DNA from: Plebeiibacterium marinum | GTDB taxonomy: Bacteria > Bacteroidota > Bacteroidia > Bacteroidales > Marinilabiliaceae | Direction of reading: 5' to 3' | NCBI RefSeq assembly: GCF_026013615.1 | Contig: NZ_JAPDPI010000001.1 | Location: 235,893 to 299,892, forward strand | DNA: 64,000 bases | Shown here: positions 27,251-35,936 of the stretch, piece after piece | Layout of the letters: each line of letters opens with the position of its first letter | Numbering within the stretch: the first letter of the stretch is position 1 | Translations under genes and position numbers: made by a program | Notes under the pieces: model-generated | Seen by the model: only the letters and a program-made list of their open reading frames with translations | Told to the model about the DNA's origin: nothing | The model's database searches: none

Positions 27251-28030
27251 ATGGTCGGTTCAATTAGCGTATATAGCTTTATACCAGTCAGAAAAGAACC
27301 TTCTGAGAGGTCTGAACTAGTTACTCAGATTCTTTTTGGAGAAACTTTTATTGTTACTGAAAAAACTGAAAAGTGGGCAAAAATCAAGATGGACTTCGAT
27401 GGATACGAAGGATGGATTGATTCTAAGCTTATTTTTTCGGTAGCAGCAACAGAGTATGAATTATGGAAGAAGGCGGATGCATGGATGGTTCCTACTCCAA
27501 AAATTAAAATTGTTCAGGAAAACTCCAGTACTCCAATGGTGATTCCTGCCGGGAGCAGAATCGTATTCAACGGGCATGAAATGAACAGTTTTTCCATTGG
27601 TAAAAACGAATACTTTATATCAGGATCCATCCCATCAAAAAAAGAATTAAATATAAGAGAAGTAGCTACTTCATTATTACATACTCCTTATTTATGGGGA
27701 GGAAGATCTTTCTTTGGCATCGACTGCTCCGGATTATCACAGATAGTATACAAAATTAACGGACATTGGCTTCCTCGTGATGCTTACCAGCAAATTGAAC
27801 TGGGTGACAATGTGAGTTTTGTTGAAGAAGCAACAGTTGGCGACCTTGCATTTTTTGATAACGAAGAGGGAAACATCGTACATGTTGGTATTTGCTTAGG
27901 AAAAGGACAGATCATACACGCCTACGGTGAGGTTAGGATAGATCATATTGATCATCAGGGAATTTTCAATAAGGATATCAATAAATACAGCCATAAACTC
28001 AGGGTTATTAAACGCATCATCCCTCAATAA
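27251..28030 (+). CDS. NlpC/P60 (C40) cysteine peptidase with SH3-like domain
   Basis: 259 residues. Residues 1-70 form a bacterial SH3-like domain (V-R-K-E-P-S-E-R-S-E). Residues 140-255 are NlpC/P60, with the nucleophile in G-I-D-C-S-G-L (C159) and the His in N-I-V-H-V-G-I. Such enzymes cut gamma-D-Glu-diaminoacid bonds in peptidoglycan peptides. There is no signal peptide at the chosen start, so it may act on imported muropeptides in the cytoplasm. Followed by a NUDIX gene after 2 bp. Confidence 0.92.
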   Translation: MVGSISVYSFIPVRKEPSERSELVTQILFGETFIVTEKTEKWAKIKMDFDGYEGWIDSKLIFSVAATEYELWKKADAWMVPTPKIKIVQENSSTPMVIPAGSRIVFNGHEMNSFSIGKNEYFISGSIPSKKELNIREVATSLLHTPYLWGGRSFFGIDCSGLSQIVYKINGHWLPRDAYQQIELGDNVSFVEEATVGDLAFFDNEEGNIVHVGICLGKGQIIHAYGEVRIDHIDHQGIFNKDINKYSHKLRVIKRIIPQ

Positions 28031-28032
28031 GT

Positions 28033-28458
28033 ATGAGTTTTACATATCAATATCCTCGTCCGGCAGTTACTGTAGACATTATCCTTGTTACAAAAGATAG
28101 CGCTCCGGAATTACTCCTGATTCAAAGAAAGAATGATCCATGTAAAGACTTATGGGCATTCCCCGGAGGTTTCCTGGATATGGACGAAGATTTGATAGAT
28201 GCGGCAAAAAGAGAACTTGAGGAAGAAACAGGAATCCGGGGTATTGACTTAAAACAATTCCAAACATACGGTACCCTAAACAGAGATCCCAGGGGCCGAA
28301 CGGTTTCTGTAGTATTTTATGCTTTGATAGAGTCTAAACTTCTGGCCACTGCCATGGATGACGCAAAAGATGCCCAGTGGTTTAAATTAAACAACCTGCC
28401 CACCTTAGCTTTTGATCACAAGGACATTATCCGGGAGTTTATTGAATTTATTGAGTAA
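28033..28458 (+). CDS. NUDIX hydrolase
   Basis: 141 residues. The full Nudix box is present: G-G-F-L-D-M-D-E, seven residues, R-E-L-E-E-E-T-G-I. These enzymes hydrolyse nucleoside diphosphates linked to another moiety. The family resembles ADP-ribose pyrophosphatase/8-oxo-dGTPase groups; substrate unknown. Probably translationally coupled to the NlpC gene. Confidence 0.93.
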   Translation: MSFTYQYPRPAVTVDIILVTKDSAPELLLIQRKNDPCKDLWAFPGGFLDMDEDLIDAAKRELEEETGIRGIDLKQFQTYGTLNRDPRGRTVSVVFYALIESKLLATAMDDAKDAQWFKLNNLPTLAFDHKDIIREFIEFIE

Positions 28459-28491
28459 TTTACACGCAAAAAAGCAATCAGTAACCATTAA

Positions 28492-29148
28492 TCAGCATCC
28501 AACAACTCCATTCAGTCCATCTTCCAACCAATCAATTGCTTCCGGACCCTTGTTAAAAATCAAGTCTATAACACTCAGGTTGGGTGTAAATTCAAAACGA
28601 TCCTGAAAAACTTGTCGGTATTCTTTTGGACTAAAGTCCGGATCCAGTTCATTATAATCCTTTTTAGGATGTATAACCTGTCTCAAATCAGCCATTTGCC
28701 CTATAGGGTCCACAACAAAATCTTCGCTAAAAACCAACTTTGTTTCCAATTCCAGAGCATCCAGAACGGCCATCATCAATTCAACATTATAATCAAACAG
28801 AAAACGATATTTCTTTTCATAAAATGGTTGAAACGCATCCATATAATACTCAAAAAACGGAGACGAATTATAAGCTGACACAATTGAGCGCCAATGTAAC
28901 GACTGCCACCTGGTATCATATGAGATTTCAATATCCCTCATACTAACTTTGGGGCGCCTGCCTTTGGCTACAGGAATTGTCAATGGAATTACTCCATTTG
29001 CAGCTAAAATATCGCATCGGTTACGGTATGTCTGCTTAATATAATTGTCGTGCTGCTCAATTATTGGGCGTTCACTATTTACCCAATGCGACAGGTATTG
29101 CACAGATGGCAAATAATTAATCGAAAAAAGAGCCTTAATATGTTTCAT
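28492..29148 (-). CDS. WbqC-like protein
   Basis: 218 residues. The start (F-S-I-N-Y-L-P-S-V-Q-Y), Y-I-K-Q-T-Y-R-N-R-C, L-T-I-P-V and the H-W-R-S-I-V-S-A-Y segment match WbqC family proteins, associated with O-antigen or sugar modification loci but biochemically uncharacterised. Last gene of the dapB-lepB-lepB run; it overlaps the preceding small membrane gene by 14 bp. Confidence 0.85.
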   Translation of the reverse strand: MKHIKALFSINYLPSVQYLSHWVNSERPIIEQHDNYIKQTYRNRCDILAANGVIPLTIPVAKGRRPKVSMRDIEISYDTRWQSLHWRSIVSAYNSSPFFEYYMDAFQPFYEKKYRFLFDYNVELMMAVLDALELETKLVFSEDFVVDPIGQMADLRQVIHPKKDYNELDPDFSPKEYRQVFQDRFEFTPNLSVIDLIFNKGPEAIDWLEDGLNGVVGC

Positions 29149-29425
29149 CTACACCCCCCTTTTTGTCACCCTCTATATCACTTTGTTCTTCTTTTTCGAA
29201 TGCAACATCTCCAACCGGATTTAGATTCTTTTTACTTTTCCTTATACGTACAGCATAATAGATCGCCCCCACAATCAACCCCAACAAAAAAGTCAGGATC
29301 AACAATATAGCCAACGAAACCTCTCCTTCCCAAATAACAAATTTAATGGGAACAACTTCTGCATTCTGAACAGAGAATACTACTACAAAAAATGCAAGTA
29401 TAATTAAAAACCACAAAGACTTCAT
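29135..29425 (-). CDS. LapA-domain (DUF1049-like) small membrane protein
   Basis: 96 residues with two hydrophobic segments, about 2-20 and 38-60, and a highly charged C-terminal tail. The pattern F-S-V-Q-N-A-E-V-V-P near 17 is typical of LapA/DUF1049 proteins, which in E. coli help lipopolysaccharide assembly control. Overlaps wbqC by 14 bp. Confidence 0.75.
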   Translation of the reverse strand: MKSLWFLIILAFFVVVFSVQNAEVVPIKFVIWEGEVSLAILLILTFLLGLIVGAIYYAVRIRKSKKNLNPVGDVAFEKEEQSDIEGDKKGGVDETY

Positions 29426-29484
29426 TTCTCAATATTTTTATAACAAACCTACAGAGTACAAATCTAATTATTAACGCAATATTT

Positions 29485-30702
29485 TTATTCTATGGTTTTC
29501 CAAAAACGATCACTTCTAAACTTAAAAATTGATTTTGCATTCGGATCAATTGAAAACAAAACCTTTTCCACCTTACCCAATATATGATTATCTGGTACAA
29601 ATCCCCAAAACCTGCTATCAAACGAATGTGGCCTATTATCGCCTATTACCCAATAATAATCCATTTTGAATTTATACGAATCAGTTCTTTTTCCGTTAAT
29701 AAAGATCTTCTCGCCTTTCAACTCCAACGTATTTTCTTCAAAAACAGAGATTATCCTTTCATAAAACTTCAGATTATCCATATCTAACCTTATTTCCACT
29801 CCCTTTTTAGGAATAAATATTGGCCCCATGTTATGCATATTCCATAATAAATGTTGTGAAAAAGGAAACACCAGGCGATCAGGATAATTTTTGGGTAAAC
29901 ACCCTGGTTCTATACCTGTAGCATCTTCAATATCTTTTTCATACAATTCCCACACTAACCCCTCTTCGGTTGTGAGTTCATTATATGGCTTGATCCCTTG
30001 ATTTATCAGATCAGGCTTTATGCTTTCTTCAACCAAATACCTGCCAATTGAATACTCAGGGTAATTTATTTCAATATTATTACAAAACACTCTCCCACCT
30101 TCAATCATAACCGTGTCACCCGGCAATCCATATACCCTTTTAACAAAACGGGGTCGCTGATCAACCGGATAATACCGGAGATTTTCCATTTTTCCTCTAA
30201 ACTCCTCCTCTCCATACAACCTCTTCAAATAGTAATAACTATCAGTTGGCCTGTTTTTTAACAAGGAGTCTCCTTCAGGAAAGTTAAACATCACAACATC
30301 TTTACGCTGCAAATCTTTAATACCATAACTTCTATGAAACCATTTTGTTGAGTTCACAAACTTCCCGGTCCCAGGCTTTAATTTATTTACCCATAAAATA
30401 TCTCCCGGCTCCAAGGTTCCATTCATCGATGAAGTATGGAATGAATATACTCCTACAAAGTTATTATGTATAAATACCAATAAAAACAAAGATAGAACAG
30501 CAGCAATACACCACTCTGCGTAGACATAATTCTTTTTTAGTACCTTCTTCAAAAATTCTGTTACAATTTTTATAAAAGGCCCTTTTTGAACAGAATCCGC
30601 TAAAAGGAGTATGACAACAAAAGGCAACAGGCTCTCTGTCCATAGTCCTAAAATAAAAAAAACAATTGCTATACCTAATTTTATAATCTCCCTGTATTTC
30701 AT
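29485..30702 (-). CDS. lepB: Signal peptidase I, second copy
   Basis: 405 residues, S26 family. N-terminal membrane segments are about 8-33 and 63-80. Catalytic Ser is in H-T-S-S-M-N-G-T-L-E-P-G-D and Lys in R-F-V-K-R-V-Y-G-L-P-G-D, with the G-D-N-R-P-H-S-F-D-S-R signature near the end. It has the long insert usual for Bacteroidota type I signal peptidases. It removes signal peptides from exported proteins. It lies 100 bp after the first lepB; the two are only moderately alike, so may differ in substrates. Confidence 0.93.
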   Translation of the reverse strand: MKYREIIKLGIAIVFFILGLWTESLLPFVVILLLADSVQKGPFIKIVTEFLKKVLKKNYVYAEWCIAAVLSLFLLVFIHNNFVGVYSFHTSSMNGTLEPGDILWVNKLKPGTGKFVNSTKWFHRSYGIKDLQRKDVVMFNFPEGDSLLKNRPTDSYYYLKRLYGEEEFRGKMENLRYYPVDQRPRFVKRVYGLPGDTVMIEGGRVFCNNIEINYPEYSIGRYLVEESIKPDLINQGIKPYNELTTEEGLVWELYEKDIEDATGIEPGCLPKNYPDRLVFPFSQHLLWNMHNMGPIFIPKKGVEIRLDMDNLKFYERIISVFEENTLELKGEKIFINGKRTDSYKFKMDYYWVIGDNRPHSFDSRFWGFVPDNHILGKVEKVLFSIDPNAKSIFKFRSDRFWKTIE

Positions 30703-30802
30703 GACAAAACTCTAACACCCCCCTTGGCAATGTCTTTTCTTTAATCAAAAAAGGAGTCAGCATAAAAACACCAACTCCATTATTCTACTATCAATTAATA
30801 TT

Positions 30803-32242
30803 TTATTGTTCGTTGGCAACCCACTTAAAAAACCTGTCAAAACGGATTTTTCCTCCAAAGAGCGGTTTATCTTTATTAAGAGATAACCACACCAACAATG
30901 GCCTACCTACTACATGATCCTCCGGAACAAATCCCCAGTAACGGCTATCTGCCGACTGATGGCGATTATCTCCAAGCATAAAGTAGTAATCCATTTTAAA
31001 GGTATACTCTTTTGCTTTTTCACCGTTAATATAAATCTCACCATTCTTTACATCCAGCGTATTCCCTTCGTATGCAGTAATTATCCTGTCGTACAACACC
31101 AGATTTTTCAAGCTCAATTCAACGGATGCTCCTTTTTTAGGAATCCACAAGGGTCCAAAATTATCCCTACTCCAATTATAATCTGTACTATAAGGCCATG
31201 TCTGCGTATAATTTGAATCAGGTAACTCCTCCTCCATAGCCATCTGGCGGATAAATGGATATTCTTTAAGTTCATTGGCCTTTTCTTCTGTAAGCGGTAA
31301 AGTAAAGCTAGGACCATTTCCTAAAAATCGCATATCTTCATTCGAGATCTCGAGTTTATCCAAAAACCTTTTGTTGAACTTTGTCCCGTCAGTAATAATA
31401 TTATAAAAATGCTGTAATCCTTTAGGGTTCACAACCTTTTCACCATTAATATATATTTGATTGCTCTTAACTTCAAACTCATCCCCTGCTACTGCGACAC
31501 ACCTCTTTACATAATTATCCCGCCTGTCAACAGGACGATAAAGCACTTCGCCCCAAGTGGCTTTGTTCTTTAATATATTTTCTTTACCCAACTCTCGCAA
31601 GCGTGAATTGATTTCCCACTGGCTCCTGTTTTCAAATCCCTTTAACAAGGACGGATTAGAATTGGCCCTGCCAATACCTTCCCTCCTGCAAGAGATATAG
31701 TAATCGGGGTTTGTGATATTAAATGGAACGGTATCTCCTGTTGGAAAATTAAAGACAACAATATCTCCCTTTTCAACTTCTTTAAAGCCTTTTAATCGCC
31801 TGTATTCCCATTGAGGCCATTCAGAATATGATTTTGTATTTAAGATAGGCACTGTGTTTTGCAACAATGGAAACGACAAAGGTGTGTTTGGGATACGAGG
31901 TCCGTAAGTTACTTTACTTACAAAAAGGTGATCGCCTACCAAAAGCGACTTTTCCAGTGAGGAAGTCGGGATTTTATAATTCTGGAATAAAAACAAGTTA
32001 ATAAAATACACCGCTACCAGGGCAAATAATAGGGCATCAACCCATTCTACCCATGCCGCTGGTTTAGATCCATCTTTAGTTTTTTTCCAAAAATCCCAAG
32101 GTACTTTTTTGGAAATGTAAATATCAAATATTATAGGCAATCCCAGTAACAACCAATAGTTACACACCCATAATACCCATAAAAAATAAACTAAGGCTGC
32201 TATTGAAAACCTTATCCACTTTGCTAAAGAAACTTTAGGCAT
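30803..32242 (-). CDS. lepB: Signal peptidase I, first copy
   Basis: 479 residues, S26 family. Membrane segments lie within about 10-90. Catalytic Ser is in I-P-T-S-S-L-E-K-S-L, Lys in N-Y-V-K-R-C-V-A-V-A-G-D, and the conserved G-D-N-R-H-Q-S-A-D-S-R is near the C-terminus. It is longer than the E. coli enzyme because of inserts in the catalytic domain. It starts 21 bp after dapB in the same transcript. Confidence 0.95.
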   Translation of the reverse strand: MPKVSLAKWIRFSIAALVYFLWVLWVCNYWLLLGLPIIFDIYISKKVPWDFWKKTKDGSKPAAWVEWVDALLFALVAVYFINLFLFQNYKIPTSSLEKSLLVGDHLFVSKVTYGPRIPNTPLSFPLLQNTVPILNTKSYSEWPQWEYRRLKGFKEVEKGDIVVFNFPTGDTVPFNITNPDYYISCRREGIGRANSNPSLLKGFENRSQWEINSRLRELGKENILKNKATWGEVLYRPVDRRDNYVKRCVAVAGDEFEVKSNQIYINGEKVVNPKGLQHFYNIITDGTKFNKRFLDKLEISNEDMRFLGNGPSFTLPLTEEKANELKEYPFIRQMAMEEELPDSNYTQTWPYSTDYNWSRDNFGPLWIPKKGASVELSLKNLVLYDRIITAYEGNTLDVKNGEIYINGEKAKEYTFKMDYYFMLGDNRHQSADSRYWGFVPEDHVVGRPLLVWLSLNKDKPLFGGKIRFDRFFKWVANEQ

Positions 32243-32263
32243 TACTAATTTCTTTTTATAATA

Positions 32264-32980
32264 TTAAAACTTAAGCAAATCACTCATTCCCAGATAGCCT
32301 TTGTTTTTTGCTGCAAACTCAGCAGCAATCACTGCTCCTAAGGCAAAACCTTTACGTGATTTAGCACTATGGTGAATTACAATCTCATCAACAGGGGAAT
32401 CATATTTTATGGTATGAATTCCCGGAACCTCATCTCTTCGGAAAGCCTCAATATGAATCTCCTCTTTCCCGGCCTCCTTACCTTCAACCCAACCCGACTT
32501 TCTGTCGATATTTTCAATAAGGCCTTCGGCAAGAGTAATGGCAGTTCCACTAGGCGAATCCAATTTATGAATATGGTGAGTTTCTTCCATACTCACTTCA
32601 TAATCAGTTAATGGATTCATCAATTTTGCCAGCCTTTTATTAATTTCGAAAAACACATTAACCCCAACACTAAAATTAGATGCATAAAAGAAGGTTTGAC
32701 CCTTATTTTCGCAAAAGTCCCTGATCTCCTCAATTTTATCCAGCCAGCCCGTTGTTCCTGACACAACAGGTTTATTATATTCAAAACATTTCAGATAGTT
32801 ATTATAAGCCGCTTCTGGAACGGTAAATTCAATAACCACATCAGCTGCAGCAAATCCTTCCCCATCAAAAGTATCATTGGTTTGCATATCGATTTTTGCC
32901 GTTACTTTATGTCCTCTTTCAATGGCAATCTTTTCAATTTCTTTACCCATTTTGCCATATCCTACTAAAGCAATGTTCAT
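32264..32980 (-). CDS. dapB: 4-hydroxy-tetrahydrodipicolinate reductase
   Basis: 238 residues. The nucleotide-binding start is N-I-A-L-V-G-Y-G-K-M-G-K. The catalytic segment E-E-T-H-H-I-H-K-L-D-S-P-S-G-T-A holds the conserved His-His and Lys. It makes tetrahydrodipicolinate for lysine and diaminopimelate. Slightly shorter than E. coli DapB (273), as is common in Bacteroidota. First gene of dapB-lepB-lepB-lapA-wbqC. Confidence 0.96.
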   Translation of the reverse strand: MNIALVGYGKMGKEIEKIAIERGHKVTAKIDMQTNDTFDGEGFAAADVVIEFTVPEAAYNNYLKCFEYNKPVVSGTTGWLDKIEEIRDFCENKGQTFFYASNFSVGVNVFFEINKRLAKLMNPLTDYEVSMEETHHIHKLDSPSGTAITLAEGLIENIDRKSGWVEGKEAGKEEIHIEAFRRDEVPGIHTIKYDSPVDEIVIHHSAKSRKGFALGAVIAAEFAAKNKGYLGMSDLLKF

Positions 32981-32999
32981 CTTTTACTTTTTTTTATCA

Positions 33000-33021
33000 G
33001 AGGTTAGTCATATATAACCTC
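33000..33021. promoter_or_regulatory. Inverted repeat upstream of dapB
   Basis: GAGGTTA (33000-33006) and TAACCTC (33015-33021) flank 8 nt, 20 bp upstream of dapB. It could be an operator or a leader hairpin. The rest of the 332-bp gap (32981-33312) holds only the terminator of the next gene; I see no gene or tRNA in it. Confidence 0.3.
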
Positions 33022-33261
33022 ACTATTAATAAATAAAACCCAAGCATAAATATAAGAGACAAATAACCAATACAAAGCAGACAATCAACATTTAACTAAA
33101 TATTAACCTCATTATGGTTTTGAATCCAACATCCAGCTCCTATATCAGGCAAATATAAGAATTTATCTATCAACCCTTGTTTGAATAAAATTTTATGTAG
33201 CTAAATTAAATCACACTCCGATATTTTTACACACTCAACAACCATACAAAAGCCTGTACAA

Positions 33262-33292
33262 AAAAAGCACAGCGAAATCCACTGTGCTTTTT
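33262..33292 (-). terminator. Terminator of the cysteate synthase-like gene
   Basis: 11-bp stem (33262-33272 with 33282-33292), 9-nt loop, T run on the minus strand, 20 bp after the stop codon. Confidence 0.88.
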
Positions 33293-33312
33293 CTTATTTT
33301 ATCTCTTTTGGC

Positions 33313-34611
33313 TTACTTCTGAAACAATTCACTCAATACCTTTTCAACATCTTCCATGCTTGGAGTAATATCAAATACATGAGCTGGTTTCAGGTATACA
33401 ATTTCTTTTTCGCTCTTAAAGCGTTCTTCTCCACCACCTGTGATATTAAGCATTATGCAATCATCTTTTTTAACGACACCGTCTTTTACAGCATTTATAA
33501 GAGTAGCTGTTGCTACAGCAGCAGCCGGATGAATATCATTCCCCTCAACTTCTTTAAACACCCTGGCAGCCTCAGCAGCTTCCTCATTGGTAGCACAAAG
33601 CACCTCACCTCCAGCCTCTTTCATGGCATCATAAAGACCACCACAAACGGGATAAGGAGGCTTACGATTTGAAAGCACTTTTGCATCAATTTCCTCAACC
33701 TGCTTACGGGCAACATCATCATCTAAAGGCAACATATCCCTTGAATCAGCCTTCCATGCATCATGTATAGGCACAAAAGGAGTATTCTGAGACACCATCA
33801 ACTTCATCAGATTATTACCAAACCTTCCATCTTCAATCAGTCTTTTATTCGCTTCCCAGGCAGCAATAGCACCTGTCCCACTTCCTACTGCCTGAAAATA
33901 AAATTCAGGAATTTTTCCTATGGTAGTTACAGCTGATAAGGTTGTTGTTCCCATTCCATCACGGCGGGCTACATTTTTTGCCCCTCCCTCAGCAACAAAA
34001 CCATCCAACTCACAAGCCATATTTGAAAGGTGAATCGCATCAAAATAATCACTTCCTGATTTTGTTACAACCAACTTCACGTTATCTTTAATCGGCTCAT
34101 CAAACCAAAGAGCACTAATATTGTCCTCTGGTACACAAAGCAGCAATGGAATATTGTTATCGGAACATACCCTGGCAAATGCACGAGCTGTATTTCCGGC
34201 AGAAGCAACTACCAATACAGTTCCATTGCTTGATTCCAACCTGCCTCCCACAGCATAAGCTTCTGTTTCCTTAAAGGAACAAGTTCGGAAATTAGAACCT
34301 TTTTCGGGCCAATATCCACTAAAGGTGATGTACAAGTTCGACAACCCTAAACATTTAGCCAAACCCTCACTTTTATATGTAACAGGTGCAGAAGAGCCTT
34401 CCATCATTTTATGTACTGGCAACCAGTCGGCGAAACGAAATACACCATATGAGGCATCTTTAACTTCTATCTGCTTTTTATTATATATGGCTCTTATCAG
34501 TGTAGGATCTTTTTCATCAGGGGCATCCAGTGTCCATCCCGTATCCTTAAATTGTTTTCCGGTTTTAACTGACTCCAAAATATATGGAGTAGGTGTAAAA
34601 TCTTTACTCAT
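33313..34611 (-). CDS. PLP-dependent cysteate synthase-like enzyme (threonine synthase fold)
   Basis: 432 residues, fold type II PLP enzyme. The PLP lysine is K114 in C-S-F-K-E-T-E-A, where threonine synthases have S-F-K-D-R-G. V-A-S-A-G-N-T-A-R-A-F near 150 and A-V-G-S-G-T-G-A near 240 bind substrate carboxylate and phosphate. The S-F-K-E motif and overall pattern fit what I remember of proteins labelled cysteate synthase, which make L-cysteate from phosphoserine and sulfite. In Bacteroidota, cysteate feeds sulfonolipid (capnine) synthesis. Threonine synthase is the alternative call; no thrA or thrB neighbours support it. Single-gene transcript. Confidence 0.65.
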   Translation of the reverse strand: MSKDFTPTPYILESVKTGKQFKDTGWTLDAPDEKDPTLIRAIYNKKQIEVKDASYGVFRFADWLPVHKMMEGSSAPVTYKSEGLAKCLGLSNLYITFSGYWPEKGSNFRTCSFKETEAYAVGGRLESSNGTVLVVASAGNTARAFARVCSDNNIPLLLCVPEDNISALWFDEPIKDNVKLVVTKSGSDYFDAIHLSNMACELDGFVAEGGAKNVARRDGMGTTTLSAVTTIGKIPEFYFQAVGSGTGAIAAWEANKRLIEDGRFGNNLMKLMVSQNTPFVPIHDAWKADSRDMLPLDDDVARKQVEEIDAKVLSNRKPPYPVCGGLYDAMKEAGGEVLCATNEEAAEAARVFKEVEGNDIHPAAAVATATLINAVKDGVVKKDDCIMLNITGGGEERFKSEKEIVYLKPAHVFDITPSMEDVEKVLSELFQK

Positions 34612-34633
34612 AACACTTTTAATCTTTGATGGA

Positions 34634-34641
34634 CAAAAATA
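34634..34641 (-). promoter_or_regulatory. Candidate -7 box for the cysteate synthase-like gene
   Basis: TATTTTTG on the minus strand, 23 bp before the start codon. Confidence 0.3.
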
Positions 34642-34687
34642 TATGATTTAAGTGGTTTGCTAAAAAGTTTACACACAAATAAGTTTT

Positions 34688-34716
34688 ACTTTTAGTTATA
34701 ACCCATAACTAAAAGT
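34688..34716. promoter_or_regulatory. Perfect 12-bp inverted repeat upstream of the cysteate synthase-like gene
   Basis: ACTTTTAGTTAT and ATAACTAAAAGT around AACCC. AGTTATAAC also recurs as a direct repeat at 34695-34703 and 34714-34722. It lies about 77 bp upstream of the start codon, close behind the -7 box, suiting a regulator site. Confidence 0.45.
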
Positions 34717-34722
34717 TATAAC

Positions 34723-35079
34723 TATAAATATTTCCATTTCCAAAAACACATTTTGCTTACCTCTATTTAATTAAAATTTACATACATGTATCAATCTGTT
34801 TTAAATTAATTTAAATGATTAAATCAATAGTTCGTTAGTTTTTTATAAGTATAAGATTATGAGATACTTAATAAAATCAACTTAGATTGGGTAAAAATCT
34901 CATTTTAAGCATCTTGTAAATGAGTCTCTTATCTCTTATCTAAAATCTAACGATCTGTTATTAATAAAACTCCTGAATAAATTCAATCATTGCCCGGTGT
35001 GCAACTTAATTGATTGAATTTGCATGGTTGTTTCATGTATTTTTTGTTTTTTTGCACCTTAAATTAAACATCTCTAACA
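34723..35079. other. AT-rich intergenic stretch with no gene seen
   Basis: Between divergent genes. No open frame, tRNA or clear terminator. An AT palindrome at 34800-34815 is likely compositional. Promoter elements for plsC must lie near its right end but none is convincing. Confidence 0.5.
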
Positions 35080-35814
35080 ATGAATATTATACTTGGGTAC
35101 ATCTTTACTCCTTTATTTCATTTATATTTTGGCTTACTGTTATTAATCTTTCATCCGATCCAGGTTATTGCCCACCATGTTTTTGGAGATCAGGCACGTA
35201 AAAAAGTAGTAGACATATTAAATTACCATTTGGTATATGGATTACGCATCATGGGTTGCAGAATCAGGTTTAATGGTTTGGAAAAAATACCCCAGGGTCG
35301 CCCTATCATTATAGCCTCAAACCACCAAAGTCTTTACGATATCCCTGCCATTGTTCACGGATTTAAAAAATGCTACCCAAAATTTGTATCCAAGGTTGAG
35401 CTTGGCAAAAACTTGCCCAGTATTTCTTACAACTTAAAGCACGGTAAATCAGCATTAATTGACCGCAAAAACGGAGCACAGTCGGTAAAGGAAATTTTTA
35501 AACTGGGCAAATTAATACAACAAAACAATTATGCGGCCTGTATCTTCCCCGAAGGTACCAGAAGCAAAACCGGCAGAGTTAAAAAATTTATGCCAGCCGG
35601 GATCAACACCCTATTAAGAGCTGCTCCTGACGCAATAATAGTACCTTTTGTAATTGACGGGCACAGCAGAATGATGTACAAAGGCATGTTTCCTTTAAAA
35701 TTTGGCGAAAAAATTTCATATACAGTATTAGATCCTATTGAACCAAAGGGGAAAGATACAGAAGCCTTAGTTGCTGATATACAGCAACTAATAAAAAAAG
35801 AACTCAACCAATAA
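35080..35814 (+). CDS. plsC: 1-acyl-sn-glycerol-3-phosphate acyltransferase
   Basis: 244 residues. An N-terminal hydrophobic segment (about 5-28) is followed by the HX4D motif in N-H-Q-S-L-Y-D, F-P-E-G-T-R-S and V-P-F-V-I. It adds the second acyl chain to make phosphatidic acid at the inner membrane. The ATG at 35080 gives the standard N-terminal membrane helix. Confidence 0.92.
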   Translation: MNIILGYIFTPLFHLYFGLLLLIFHPIQVIAHHVFGDQARKKVVDILNYHLVYGLRIMGCRIRFNGLEKIPQGRPIIIASNHQSLYDIPAIVHGFKKCYPKFVSKVELGKNLPSISYNLKHGKSALIDRKNGAQSVKEIFKLGKLIQQNNYAACIFPEGTRSKTGRVKKFMPAGINTLLRAAPDAIIVPFVIDGHSRMMYKGMFPLKFGEKISYTVLDPIEPKGKDTEALVADIQQLIKKELNQ

Positions 35815-35902
35815 TGTAGTACAAAAAACATCCATATTCAAAATCACTGAATATTAGAACAAAACGATATTTTTGTCGTTTTTTTTGTACTTATATATCA
35901 AT

Positions 35903-35910
35903 TACCTTTG
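35903..35910 (+). promoter_or_regulatory. Candidate -7 box for the 591-residue protein
   Basis: TACCTTTG, an exact TAnnTTTG, 26 bp before the start codon. Confidence 0.4.
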
Positions 35911-35936
35911 CACATTCAAAATCAACCATAAAATAG

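Noticed and set aside
33313..34611. Threonine synthase as first choice
   Set aside because: The PLP motif lacks D-R-G and there are no threonine-pathway neighbours. Kept only as the alternative.
34800..34815. 16-bp AT-only palindrome
   Set aside because: In DNA this AT-rich such palindromes are expected by chance, and it is not placed near a start or end of a gene.
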